Below are positions 1 to 6,199 of a DNA stretch of 6,328 bases, piece after piece. Source of the stretch: Alloprevotella sp. (GTDB lineage: Bacteria; Bacteroidota; Bacteroidia; Bacteroidales; Bacteroidaceae). Where the stretch lies: the NCBI GenBank assembly GCA_015259235.1, contig JABZGM010000122.1:1-6328 (forward strand). The letters are read 5' to 3'. Positions within the stretch are counted from its first letter, which is position 1; every line of letters starts with the position of its first letter. A program made the translations under genes and the position numbers. The notes under the pieces were generated by a model. That model was not told the origin of the DNA. It saw only the letters and a program-made list of their open reading frames with translations, and ran no database searches.

Positions 1-174
1 AGTAAGCGTATCTTAAGGCTCTTAGAAAGTACCTATAAGAAAAAGTACAATAAACCCTTTATGGGAGCTTATGTTACGGCGCAAGTGGGAATAGAACGTT
101 TGCGAGAGCTTTGTTTCCACTTCAATCAATGGGTGGCGCAGATTATTGCCTTGGCTGATGCCACAAGAGGGTAA
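1..174 (+). CDS. C-terminal end of an unrecognised protein (5' partial)
   Basis: Frame 1 is open from the first base to a TAA at 172-174 and gives 57 residues. The composition looks like a real protein: a basic stretch (STYKKKYNKPFMGAYV), then probable helices around GIERLRELCFHFNQWV. The end is ATRG followed by stop. The start lies outside the window. I do not recognise the family and assign no function. It runs in the same direction as the peptidase gene that begins 50 bases later, so the two could be co-transcribed. The gap contains no obvious terminator, only a run of seven C at 194-200. The coding call rests on the open frame running in from the edge, its composition and its fit with the next gene; at only 57 codons it could be a chance frame. 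Confidence 0.6.
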   Translation, partial: SKRILRLLESTYKKKYNKPFMGAYVTAQVGIERLRELCFHFNQWVAQIIALADATRG

Positions 175-224
175 GGCTTAAGATTAGTATTATCCCCCCC
201 AAACACATAACATCATATTTCCTC

Positions 225-2255
225 ATGAAAAAATTCCTACTCTCTCTCCTTGCTCTTCTCACCTTCTCCGCTGCTTATGCCGATGAAGGGATGTGGCTTC
301 TCAAACTCATGAAAGAGCAACACCTAGAAGACTCACTCAAAAAGGCAGGATTGCAAATCAGTCCTAGCGAACTCTACAACGAAACACAACCCTCCTTGCG
401 AGATGTCATCGGACGTTTCGGAAATGGTTGCACAGGTGAGGTAGTGTCCTCCAAAGGTCTTGTGTTCACCAACAATCACTGCGGATTCTCCTATGTGCAC
501 GCTATGTCGAGCATCAAACACAACTATTTGCAAGAGGGTTTCTTCGCGCAGAAAATGTCGGACGAACTCCCCGTGCCCGACCTCACGTTCACCTTCGTAG
601 TGAGCATCGTAGATGTGACTGCGCAAGTCGAAGCTGAGGCAAAGAAGGCAAAAGTTGATGAATACTACCGTCAGAGCAATCTTTTCCTCCGTCCGCTTGC
701 TAACAAGATGCTCAAAAAGAACAAAGCCTTTGCCAAGAAGCGCGGTGTAACGCTACGCATCGTACCTTATTTCGGAGGAAATCGTTACTATGCCTTCTAC
801 GAACAACGCTACGATGATGTGCGCCTTGTGGTGAATCCTCCACAACAAGTGGCACAATTTGGTTTTAATCAAGACAACTGGGTGTGGCCTCGTCACAATG
901 CCGACTTTGCCGTGTTCCGCATCTACGCGGATGCCAAAGGACAACCAGCAGCTTATTCTCCCCAAAACCAACCTCTCGAGTGCAAGAAATGGTTGCCCGT
1001 GAGTTTGAAGGGCATTGGTGAGAACGACTATACGATGATTATGGGTTTCCCTGGCAGAACGAGCCGCTATCTCACCGCGTCGCAAGTGCGCCTTCGCACA
1101 GAAAGCATCAACGAACCCATCAATCTTGCAGGAGATGCCGAACTCCGTTTTATGAAAGCCTTGATGGACAGCAACAAAGATATGGCGCTCAAATATGCCA
1201 ATGACTATATGGGCTTAGGCAATATGGTGAAAAACTTTGGAGGAATGAACGCTAGCGTGCGTTCCACTGGTTTGCTCAACATCAAAGCCGAAGAAGAAAA
1301 GCGTTTCCGCGCCTTTGCTGCACAGAGCGGTAAGCCAGAATATGTGCACATCATCGACAGAATGGACTCCCTCGTGGCAGCGGTGAAAGACACCCTCCAC
1401 GACTACAATTTGCTGCGTTTCACCTTTGGTGCGCAAGATTTCAAAAACGACCGCAATGCCGTGGCTACGGTGGACAAAGCCTACGACTTGGGTAAGATGA
1501 AACTTCTATCGGGCTATTGGACAAAATACCACAAACTTGCGCTGCAACCTGAGTTTGTGAGCAACGATATGGGAGCTTATTTCGATGCCCTCTATCAAAA
1601 TAGTCTCTTTGCCGACAGTGCAAAATTGAAAAATGCTACAGCCGAAGCCCTTGGCAACGATGTTCTCGCCACCCACTGGGCTACCTACCGCAAAGCCCTC
1701 TCAGCCTATCAACCAGCTGTGGAGCGTTATGAAAAGAAAGTGGCAGAATTGAATCGCATCTATGTGCGTGGTCTTTGCGAGATGTACGACTGGACGAAGA
1801 GTCCCGATGCCAATTCCACCCTCCGCATGACCTATGGTCACATCAAGGGCTATGCTCCTCGTGATGCCGTTCGCTTCGACTGGAAAACCACTCTCCGCGG
1901 TATGTTTGAAAAAGAAAATCCTGCTGACCCTGACTATGTGGTGGATGAGAAACTCCGTCAACACTATCTCACCAAAAACTATGGTCAGTATGCCAACGCC
2001 GAGGGAGAATTGCCCACTTGCTTCCTGAGCAACAACGACATCACGGGGGGTAATTCGGGTAGTGCCGTACTCAATGCGCGCGGAGAACTCATTGGTCTTG
2101 CCTTCGACGGCAATATCGAGAGTCTGTCGTCCGACCTTCGTTTCAACCCTACGCTCCAGCGCTGCATCAATGCCGACATTCGCTACATCCTCTTCGTCAT
2201 CGACACCTATGGCGGTTCCAAATATCTCATTGATGAAATGGAGATAAGAAAATGA
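225..2255 (+). CDS. S46 family serine dipeptidyl-peptidase, DPP7-like, exported
   Basis: Exported serine exopeptidase that removes dipeptides from the N-terminus of oligopeptides. In asaccharolytic Bacteroidales such enzymes work in the periplasm to supply amino acids. A signal peptide is visible (MKKFLLSLLALLTFSAAYA, cleavage likely after residue 19), which supports this start. The chymotrypsin-like triad is complete: His85 in TNNHCG, Asp227 in RHNADF and Ser611 in GGNSGS. Cys69 and Cys86 can form the disulfide next to the active site. Asn218-Trp219 and Asp628 match residues that anchor the substrate amino group in characterised S46 enzymes. The residue 18 positions after the catalytic Ser is Gly629 (FDG). 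In DPP11 this position is Arg and selects acidic P1 residues, so Gly suggests DPP7-like hydrophobic or broad specificity. At 676 residues it is about 35-45 shorter than the usual 710-720, with the loss between Asp227 and Ser611. Its stop overlaps the next start (ATGA). Family assignment is firm; specificity is inferred. Confidence 0.95.
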   Translation: MKKFLLSLLALLTFSAAYADEGMWLLKLMKEQHLEDSLKKAGLQISPSELYNETQPSLRDVIGRFGNGCTGEVVSSKGLVFTNNHCGFSYVHAMSSIKHNYLQEGFFAQKMSDELPVPDLTFTFVVSIVDVTAQVEAEAKKAKVDEYYRQSNLFLRPLANKMLKKNKAFAKKRGVTLRIVPYFGGNRYYAFYEQRYDDVRLVVNPPQQVAQFGFNQDNWVWPRHNADFAVFRIYADAKGQPAAYSPQNQPLECKKWLPVSLKGIGENDYTMIMGFPGRTSRYLTASQVRLRTESINEPINLAGDAELRFMKALMDSNKDMALKYANDYMGLGNMVKNFGGMNASVRSTGLLNIKAEEEKRFRAFAAQSGKPEYVHIIDRMDSLVAAVKDTLHDYNLLRFTFGAQDFKNDRNAVATVDKAYDLGKMKLLSGYWTKYHKLALQPEFVSNDMGAYFDALYQNSLFADSAKLKNATAEALGNDVLATHWATYRKALSAYQPAVERYEKKVAELNRIYVRGLCEMYDWTKSPDANSTLRMTYGHIKGYAPRDAVRFDWKTTLRGMFEKENPADPDYVVDEKLRQHYLTKNYGQYANAEGELPTCFLSNNDITGGNSGSAVLNARGELIGLAFDGNIESLSSDLRFNPTLQRCINADIRYILFVIDTYGGSKYLIDEMEIRK

Positions 2256-3751
2256 TTCCACAAGCCTTCCAACAACAGATGTGCGCCCTCCTCGGAGACA
2301 ACGAGGCGGGCGCGCTCTGCACAGCATTATCTAGCGGAAATCTGCCCACCAGCATCCGCACCAATCCTTTCAAACCCCTCAAAGATGGAGAAAACCTTTT
2401 TAGACAAACGGACAATGCTGTGTCGCCCTCCAACATTGCTGATTCTCCCACCTTGCGCCCTGTGGCGTGGTGTCCTTCTGGAAGCTATTTGTCGGAACGC
2501 CCCTCCTTTGCGCACGACCCTTTGTGGCACGCTGGTGCCTACTACGTGCAAGAAGCCGCCTCTATGTTCATTGCGCAAGCCTATAAAGTCATAGACTCTA
2601 CGTTCTCAACGGGCAAGGCGATGGAATCTCCGTTGAAGATGCTCGATCTTTGTGCAGCTCCTGGGGGCAAAAGTACCCTTTGGCGCAGTTTGCTTCCGGA
2701 TGAGGCTTTGCTCGTGGCCAACGAACCCATTCGTCAGCGCGCGCAGATTTTGGCGGAAAATCTCACCAAATGGGGGCACCCTCACACCTTTGTCACCCAA
2801 GCCTTCCCTGATGCTTTCACGAGTTTAGAGGACACCTTCGACATCATCGCTACCGATGTGCCGTGTTCGGGCGAGGGAATGTTTCGCAAAGACGAACAAG
2901 CGCGTGAAGAATGGTCGCCAGCAGCCGTTATTTCTTGCGCAGACCGTCAGCGCGACATTCTCACTTCTGTGTGGCCTGCGCTGAAAGAGGGCGGTTTTTG
3001 TGTCTATTCCACTTGCACTTTCAACCGCGAAGAAAATGAAGACCTCGTGGCTTGGGCTTGTGACACCCTCGGAGCTGAATTAGTGGAAATTCCTACTGAT
3101 CCAGCTTGGAACATCGCAGGCGACACCACAGGGCGCAATCTCCCGGTCTATCATTTTTTTCCACATCGCACCGAGGGTGAAGGACTTTTCCTCGCATTGC
3201 TTCGCAAAAAAACGCAAGATGTTGGAGAAAGTCTTTTAGGTGGTGACACTTTTCTTTCGAGTAAATGGGAGAAAACACAAGGTAGTCGCGCTGCAAAAGG
3301 AAAAAAACGTGGAGCTAAGTCCTCCGCTAAGCCCAATGCCACCCTACTTTCGTGGTTGGAAAATGCCGAAGATTTCACCTTTCAATGTTCAGTAGACGGC
3401 GTGTGGACTGCGATTCCCACACGCTTTGCTGAGATTCGCGAACAATTGACGAACGTTGCCCCTCTACTCTTGGGAGGCATCGAGATTGGAGCAGAAAAAG
3501 GCAAAAAACTCGTGCCACAACATGCACTTGCCATGTCCATTGCTGCCTCATCTTCCGCCTTTCCACGTGTGGAGATAGCGCGCGACTCGGCACTCGCTTA
3601 TCTGCATCGCGAAGCCATCACCCTCCCAGCCGAAGCACCGCGCGGATATGTACTCCTCACCTATCGCGGACTCCCCTTGGGGTTTGCCAACAATCTCGGC
3701 AATCGCGCCAATAATCTCTATCCCAACGAGTGGAGATTGAGAAATCTCTGA
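2252..3751 (+). CDS. rRNA (cytosine-C5-)-methyltransferase, NOL1/NOP2/Sun family (RsmF-like)
   Basis: Cytoplasmic SAM-dependent enzyme that methylates C5 of a cytosine in ribosomal RNA. E. coli RsmF, the best-known relative, acts on 16S C1407; the exact site here is not known. The N-terminal region (about 1-110) carries family signatures, including TSIRTNPFKP and DPLWHAGAYYVQEAASM. The SAM-binding motif DLCAAPGGKST is at 132-142. The motif IV cysteine is Cys205 in DVPCSGEGMFRK, and the catalytic nucleophile of motif VI is Cys255 in YSTCTFNREENE. A lysine-rich linker (about 341-360) leads to a C-terminal PUA-like RNA-binding tail ending in RGLPLGFANNLGNRANNLYP followed by NEW, typical of the RsmF subgroup rather than RsmB. 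The length of 499 fits. The start codon sits inside the stop region of the peptidase gene (ATGA), which suggests translational coupling; no separate ribosome binding site is evident. The family is certain; the rsmF symbol is withheld because the target base is unproven. Confidence 0.95.
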   Translation: MIPQAFQQQMCALLGDNEAGALCTALSSGNLPTSIRTNPFKPLKDGENLFRQTDNAVSPSNIADSPTLRPVAWCPSGSYLSERPSFAHDPLWHAGAYYVQEAASMFIAQAYKVIDSTFSTGKAMESPLKMLDLCAAPGGKSTLWRSLLPDEALLVANEPIRQRAQILAENLTKWGHPHTFVTQAFPDAFTSLEDTFDIIATDVPCSGEGMFRKDEQAREEWSPAAVISCADRQRDILTSVWPALKEGGFCVYSTCTFNREENEDLVAWACDTLGAELVEIPTDPAWNIAGDTTGRNLPVYHFFPHRTEGEGLFLALLRKKTQDVGESLLGGDTFLSSKWEKTQGSRAAKGKKRGAKSSAKPNATLLSWLENAEDFTFQCSVDGVWTAIPTRFAEIREQLTNVAPLLLGGIEIGAEKGKKLVPQHALAMSIAASSSAFPRVEIARDSALAYLHREAITLPAEAPRGYVLLTYRGLPLGFANNLGNRANNLYPNEWRLRNL

Positions 3752-3764
3752 CGACTCTTCAGAG
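3746..3764 (+). terminator. possible weak terminator hairpin overlapping the methyltransferase stop
   Basis: A perfect 6-bp inverted repeat, CTCTGA (3746-3751) and TCAGAG (3759-3764), with a 7-base loop. It includes the TGA stop of the preceding gene and is followed by CATCGTGTTTTC. The stem is short and the T-run is only four bases and offset, so any terminator activity would be weak. It may be chance. Confidence 0.25.
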
Positions 3765-3821
3765 CATCGTGTTTTCAACTCTACTCTACGATACCCAACA
3801 TCCTATCAGGTGTTACCGTCT

Positions 3822-3906
3822 GATGATGTTTCACCGCAACATCTTCGTCCCACAACATGGATATTCTAGTTGACGACGAATACTAGCACAAAGGGTTTGT
3901 GACCCT
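3822..3906 (+). promoter_or_regulatory. intergenic leader upstream of prmA with short inverted repeats
   Basis: The 169-base gap 3752-3920 has no credible gene. It contains three perfect short inverted repeats in a row. GATGTT/AACATC (3825-3830 and 3838-3843) has a 7-base loop and two more pairs after one mismatch. CTAGT/ACTAG (3866-3870 and 3882-3886) has an 11-base loop. AGGGT/ACCCT (3892-3896 and 3902-3906) has a 5-base loop and ends 14 bases before the prmA ATG. The gap is where a prmA promoter and 5' leader would be expected, but I could not find a convincing Bacteroidetes -33 TTTG / -7 TAnnTTTG pair. The regulatory role is inferred from position and symmetry only. Confidence 0.3.
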
Positions 3907-3920
3907 CTCATATCTACAAC

Positions 3921-4856
3921 ATGCACTATCTCGAATTCATATTCACCCTCTCTCCCAGTTCCGAAGCCGCCTACGATGTATTGAGCGCAGTGCTGGCAGA
4001 AATCGGATTTGAAAGTTTCGTTCACACCGACGAACTTGACTTACCCCGCGTTGCCATCAACAACAATTTCCCTGAGTCGGCAGTTTTTGCTGAAAAAGCT
4101 GACGAAGACACTTTCAAAGCCTACATCCAGACCGACCTCTTCGATGCCGATGCACTCGCAGCTGTCTTGGCAGATTTCCCCATTCCAGACGTGAAGATCA
4201 CCTACCAACAGTCAGAAGCAGAACACAAAAACTGGAACGAGGAGTGGGAGAAAAACTATTTTCAGCCGCTCATCATCGGTGATGTCACTGAGCATCCTCG
4301 CTGCGTCATTGCTGCCACCTTCCACAAAGATGTGCCACAAGGGGACTACAACATCCGCATCAACCCACAAATGTCGTTCGGCACGGGTCATCACCAAACC
4401 ACGGCTCAGATGATTGACCGCATCCTCGCCGATGATTTCAAAGGGAAGTTTGTGCTTGACATGGGTTGCGGCACCGGTATTCTAGCCATCTTGGCAAAAA
4501 TGCGTGGAGCCTCCCGATGTGTAGCCATTGACTACGATGAATGGTGCGTGAACAACACACGCGACAACATCGCCCTCAATGAGATTTCAGACGTCATGGT
4601 GGTACATGGCGATGCCTCTGCCTTGCAACCGCTCGCCAACACCTTTGATGTCATTATAGCCAACATCAATCGCAACATTCTGCTCCAAGACCTCGACAAA
4701 TATGTGGCATCATTGCGCATTGGAGGGACCATCTATATGAGTGGATTTTACACAGAAGACGTGCTGAGCCTCGTGGAGAAAGGCACAATGCTCGGACTCT
4801 CGCTGGTGGATGTGAAGCAACGCGACAACTGGGCTTGCTTGAAAATGAGCCGCTAA
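3921..4856 (+). CDS. prmA: ribosomal protein L11 methyltransferase
   Basis: Cytoplasmic SAM-dependent enzyme that methylates the amino groups of ribosomal protein L11. The N-terminal ~100 residues form the small L11-recognition domain, starting MHYLEFIFTL, with the family-typical GFESF at about 29-33. The PrmA linker signature NWNEEWEKNYFQPL follows at 104-117. The methyltransferase domain has MSFGTGHHQTT (151-161), the SAM-binding motif LDMGCGTGILAI (179-190), an acidic residue in VAIDYDE (about 201-207), and the motif IV equivalent ANINRNIL (247-254), a PrmA hallmark. It ends with QRDNWACLKMSR. The length of 311 is close to the family's usual 290-315. The start is the first Met and aligns with the expected N-terminus. 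It lies 169 bases after the rRNA methyltransferase gene and 32 bases before the small exported protein, so it may head its own transcription unit. The functional call is secure. Confidence 0.96.
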   Translation: MHYLEFIFTLSPSSEAAYDVLSAVLAEIGFESFVHTDELDLPRVAINNNFPESAVFAEKADEDTFKAYIQTDLFDADALAAVLADFPIPDVKITYQQSEAEHKNWNEEWEKNYFQPLIIGDVTEHPRCVIAATFHKDVPQGDYNIRINPQMSFGTGHHQTTAQMIDRILADDFKGKFVLDMGCGTGILAILAKMRGASRCVAIDYDEWCVNNTRDNIALNEISDVMVVHGDASALQPLANTFDVIIANINRNILLQDLDKYVASLRIGGTIYMSGFYTEDVLSLVEKGTMLGLSLVDVKQRDNWACLKMSR

Positions 4857-4888
4857 CTGATATTCAGTCTCTAACTTTTTGCTTTAAG

Positions 4889-5626
4889 ATGACAGCTCGC
4901 CTTTTTCTCTTCCTTCTCCTCGGACTCTCACTCGGAAGTTTTGCACAGAAACCTCTGAAACATCCGCTTTCTTTCATCTCTGCGCAGAGCATCTTGGTGA
5001 TTGATCCCACGGAGGACAATGTCGTGCAGAGAGCCATGAAAGTTTCGCCCTTTCTCACTCCGCACACACCTGAGTTGGTGACAGATTCGGTGAAGCACTA
5101 TCGCAAACTCTTGCGCCAGTCTCCAGCAGTGTCTGCCTGCGATGTGCACACACTCGAACAACTCTTCTTGCTCTCTGGCGATGCGCGCTATGTCCATGCC
5201 CTGGATAGTTTGCGCACCTCCTACAGTGTACAACAGAAAGCAGACAGTACGAGTCGAACGGCTGCGCAACGGCTACTCAACACATTGGGATGGGTGGCAG
5301 CCACGGAGGGGCAAAAGCTCTATATCAATCTCAGGGAGAGTTGTCTGATTCCTATCAATTTCCCTCAGCTCAAGGTGACGATAGACCAAATCGTACAAGA
5401 CGGACGCATGAAATTTCGCATCACGGGATTATCCTCTACTCAGTCTGGTTCAAACTGCACACACTTTGCGCTCTATCTCTGCCTACCGCAAGGAGTTAAT
5501 CCGCAACGCGTTTTTCTCAATGGTCACCGGCTCCTCGATCCAAAATGGGAGCGCGGCTTTCTAGTTATCGATCGCGATTGGCGAAACATGGAAGAAGTCT
5601 ATTACGAACTCCCTACCGAGGAATAA
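4889..5626 (+). CDS. exported protein resembling the C-terminal part of GH127/DUF1680, lacking catalytic residues
   Basis: Secreted or periplasmic protein of 245 residues without a known function. I chose ATG 4889 because it opens directly on a signal peptide (MTARLFLFLLLGLSLGSFA, cleavage near 19-20). The frame stays open up to 4835 inside prmA, but that start would put 18 polar residues ahead of the signal. There is no lipobox Cys. Three segments resemble, in order, the end of the helical barrel and the beta-sandwich of GH127 beta-L-arabinofuranosidases: LEQLFLLSGDARYVHALDSL (89-108), AAQRLLNTLGWVAATEG followed by QKLYINL (125-148), and VFLNGHRLLDPKWERGFLVI followed by DRDWRN (208-233). Characterised GH127 enzymes are over 600 residues long and use a Cys pair and Glu at a zinc site. 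The matching stretch here (about 116-124, KADSTSR) has no Cys. If the relation holds, this is a non-catalytic remnant or a repurposed binding domain. It follows prmA by 32 bases and a strong hairpin follows it. The coding call is firm; the homology is from memory. Confidence 0.85.
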   Translation: MTARLFLFLLLGLSLGSFAQKPLKHPLSFISAQSILVIDPTEDNVVQRAMKVSPFLTPHTPELVTDSVKHYRKLLRQSPAVSACDVHTLEQLFLLSGDARYVHALDSLRTSYSVQQKADSTSRTAAQRLLNTLGWVAATEGQKLYINLRESCLIPINFPQLKVTIDQIVQDGRMKFRITGLSSTQSGSNCTHFALYLCLPQGVNPQRVFLNGHRLLDPKWERGFLVIDRDWRNMEEVYYELPTEE

Positions 5627-5658
5627 ACAACCTTGCTCATCATCATTCAATCTCTCAA

Positions 5659-5700
5659 GAAAACGGAGGACAACTACATCTAGTGGTGTCCTCCGTTTTC
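5659..5700. terminator. strong symmetric intrinsic terminator hairpin
   Basis: A perfect 14-bp inverted repeat: 5659-5672 pairs with 5687-5700. ACTA/TAGT (5673-5676 and 5681-5684) extends the stem around a CATC tetraloop, leaving a 2-base GG bulge. The stem core is CGGAGGAC, flanked by AAAA on the left and TTTT on the right, so it can act in both directions. It begins 33 bases after the stop at 5626 and closes the prmA-containing unit. No plus-strand gene follows, and nothing convergent is visible in the window that would use it from the other side. Confidence 0.85.
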
Positions 5701-5736
5701 CAATCTGTCTGTATTGTCCTTCGCAAGGGGAGTCTA

Positions 5737-5800
5737 AAAACGTGGGAGATTTTCTGAGAAACGTGGGAGATTTTCTGAAAAACGTGGGAGATATTTTTTC
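5737..5800 (+). repeat. three tandem copies of a 21-bp unit
   Basis: The unit ACGTGGGAGATTTTCTGA plus a 3-base A/G-rich end begins at 5740, 5761 and 5782, an exact 21-base period. Copies one and two differ only in the last bases (GAA versus AAA). Copy three keeps ACGTGGGAGAT and then diverges into a T-rich stretch (ATTTTTTCGCC). The period is a multiple of three, so every reading frame repeats a peptide; one frame reads NVGDFL repeatedly. There is no sign of an adjacent cas gene, and the units are contiguous with no spacers, so this is not a CRISPR. The function is unknown. Confidence 0.85.
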
Positions 5801-5846
5801 GCCCGCTTTTCATCCTACATCTCACTCCTTGTTCATCATCCTTCGA

Positions 5847-5863
5847 CCCTCCAAGAGGGAGGG
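5847..5863. repeat. GC-rich perfect hairpin, CCCTCC / GGAGGG
   Basis: A perfect 6-bp inverted repeat with a 5-base loop (AAGAG), lying between the tandem repeats and the large inverted repeat. No T-run follows on either strand, so it is not a standard intrinsic terminator. It may be a protein-binding palindrome, part of a larger folded transcript, or chance. Confidence 0.4.
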
Positions 5864-5893
5864 CAAAATCTACTACCGCTTTATTAACATTTC

Positions 5894-5963
5894 AGCACTC
5901 TCACGCGCGCGCGTATGCGCGCACATCAGCGATTTTGTACTTTTTGCTTTCACAACCTTCACA
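5894..5963 (+). repeat. left arm of the large inverted repeat
   Basis: The outer half is an alternating purine-pyrimidine tract at 5902-5925 (CACGCGCGCGCGTATG and onward), 24 bases without a break, which favours left-handed Z-DNA under negative supercoiling. The inner half (5939-5963, from ACTTTTTGCTTT through CACAACCTTCACA) is matched perfectly by the right arm. The middle segment (about 5924-5933) is the least conserved between arms. Confidence 0.85.
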
Positions 5964-6129
5964 AGAGAGCTTCGCGACTGCCCAAAAGCAGGGGAGAATG
6001 GTCCCAGCTGTTTGATGTCGATTGGCTAAGGTTTTAGGCGGCTCCAGACGCTTTTATGGCGTGAATTGTTAAAATATGTCCGAAAATATCGTGTTACTTC
6101 TTGATATATAGTGGGTTATAAGGGGTGTC
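5964..6129. other. 166-base interior of the inverted repeat, no gene seen
   Basis: No convincing coding region. Small local symmetries are present: CTGC/GCAG around CCAAAA (5978-5991), ACGC/GCGT around TTTTATG (in about 6047-6063), and a direct repeat AAAATAT at 6071-6077 and 6083-6089. The left half is GC-richer and the right half AT-rich. It does not fold as a tRNA and matches no riboswitch or other RNA family I recognise. Confidence 0.4.
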
Positions 6130-6199
6130 TGTGAAGGTTGTGAAAGCAAAAAGTGCAAAACTCCTGTAGTGTGCGCGTATGCGTGCGCGTGAGGATGCT
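6130..6199 (-). repeat. right arm of the large inverted repeat
   Basis: Reverse-complement partner of the left arm. The perfect part is 6130-6154 (TGTGAAGGTTGTG through GCAAAAAGT). The outer part again alternates purine and pyrimidine at 6169-6191 (GTGTGCGCGTATGCG onward), 23 bases, although several bases differ from the left arm. The alternating property is thus kept although the sequence has drifted. Confidence 0.85.

Noticed and set aside
194..200. Run of seven C before the peptidase gene as a phase-variable switch
   Set aside because: It is short for slipped-strand variation and lies in an intergenic gap with no identified promoter around it.
1701..2327. 208-codon minus-strand frame under the peptidase gene
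   Set aside because: It is antisense to a well-supported S46 coding region that includes the catalytic Ser motif. Its translation has no recognisable features and is explained by the codon use of the real gene.
4835..4888. Upstream start for the small exported protein inside prmA
   Set aside because: It would place 18 polar residues before an otherwise perfect signal peptide; ATG 4889 is the natural start.
5737..5800. CRISPR array
   Set aside because: The repeats are contiguous with no unique spacers, only three copies exist, and no cas genes are visible.
5631..5844. Near-identical 18-mers CCTTGCTCATCATCATTC (5631) and CCTTGTTCATCATCCTTC (5827)
   Set aside because: They match at 16 of 18 bases but are simple CAT/CTT-rich sequence; there is too little to claim a meaningful repeat.
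5742..6029. 95-codon plus-strand frame as a real gene
   Set aside because: It spans tandem repeats, a hairpin and an inverted-repeat arm, has a low-complexity repeat peptide at its start, no recognisable domain and no upstream signals. It is kept only as a low-interest finding.
6050..6080. Integron attC-like site (GTTAAAA near an imperfect palindrome)
   Set aside because: The 7-mer does not satisfy the GTTRRRY core, no paired core is present at the right spacing, and there is no integrase or cassette.
5964..6129. tRNA or known riboswitch inside the inverted repeat
   Set aside because: No cloverleaf, T-loop GTTCRA motif or known aptamer core could be found.
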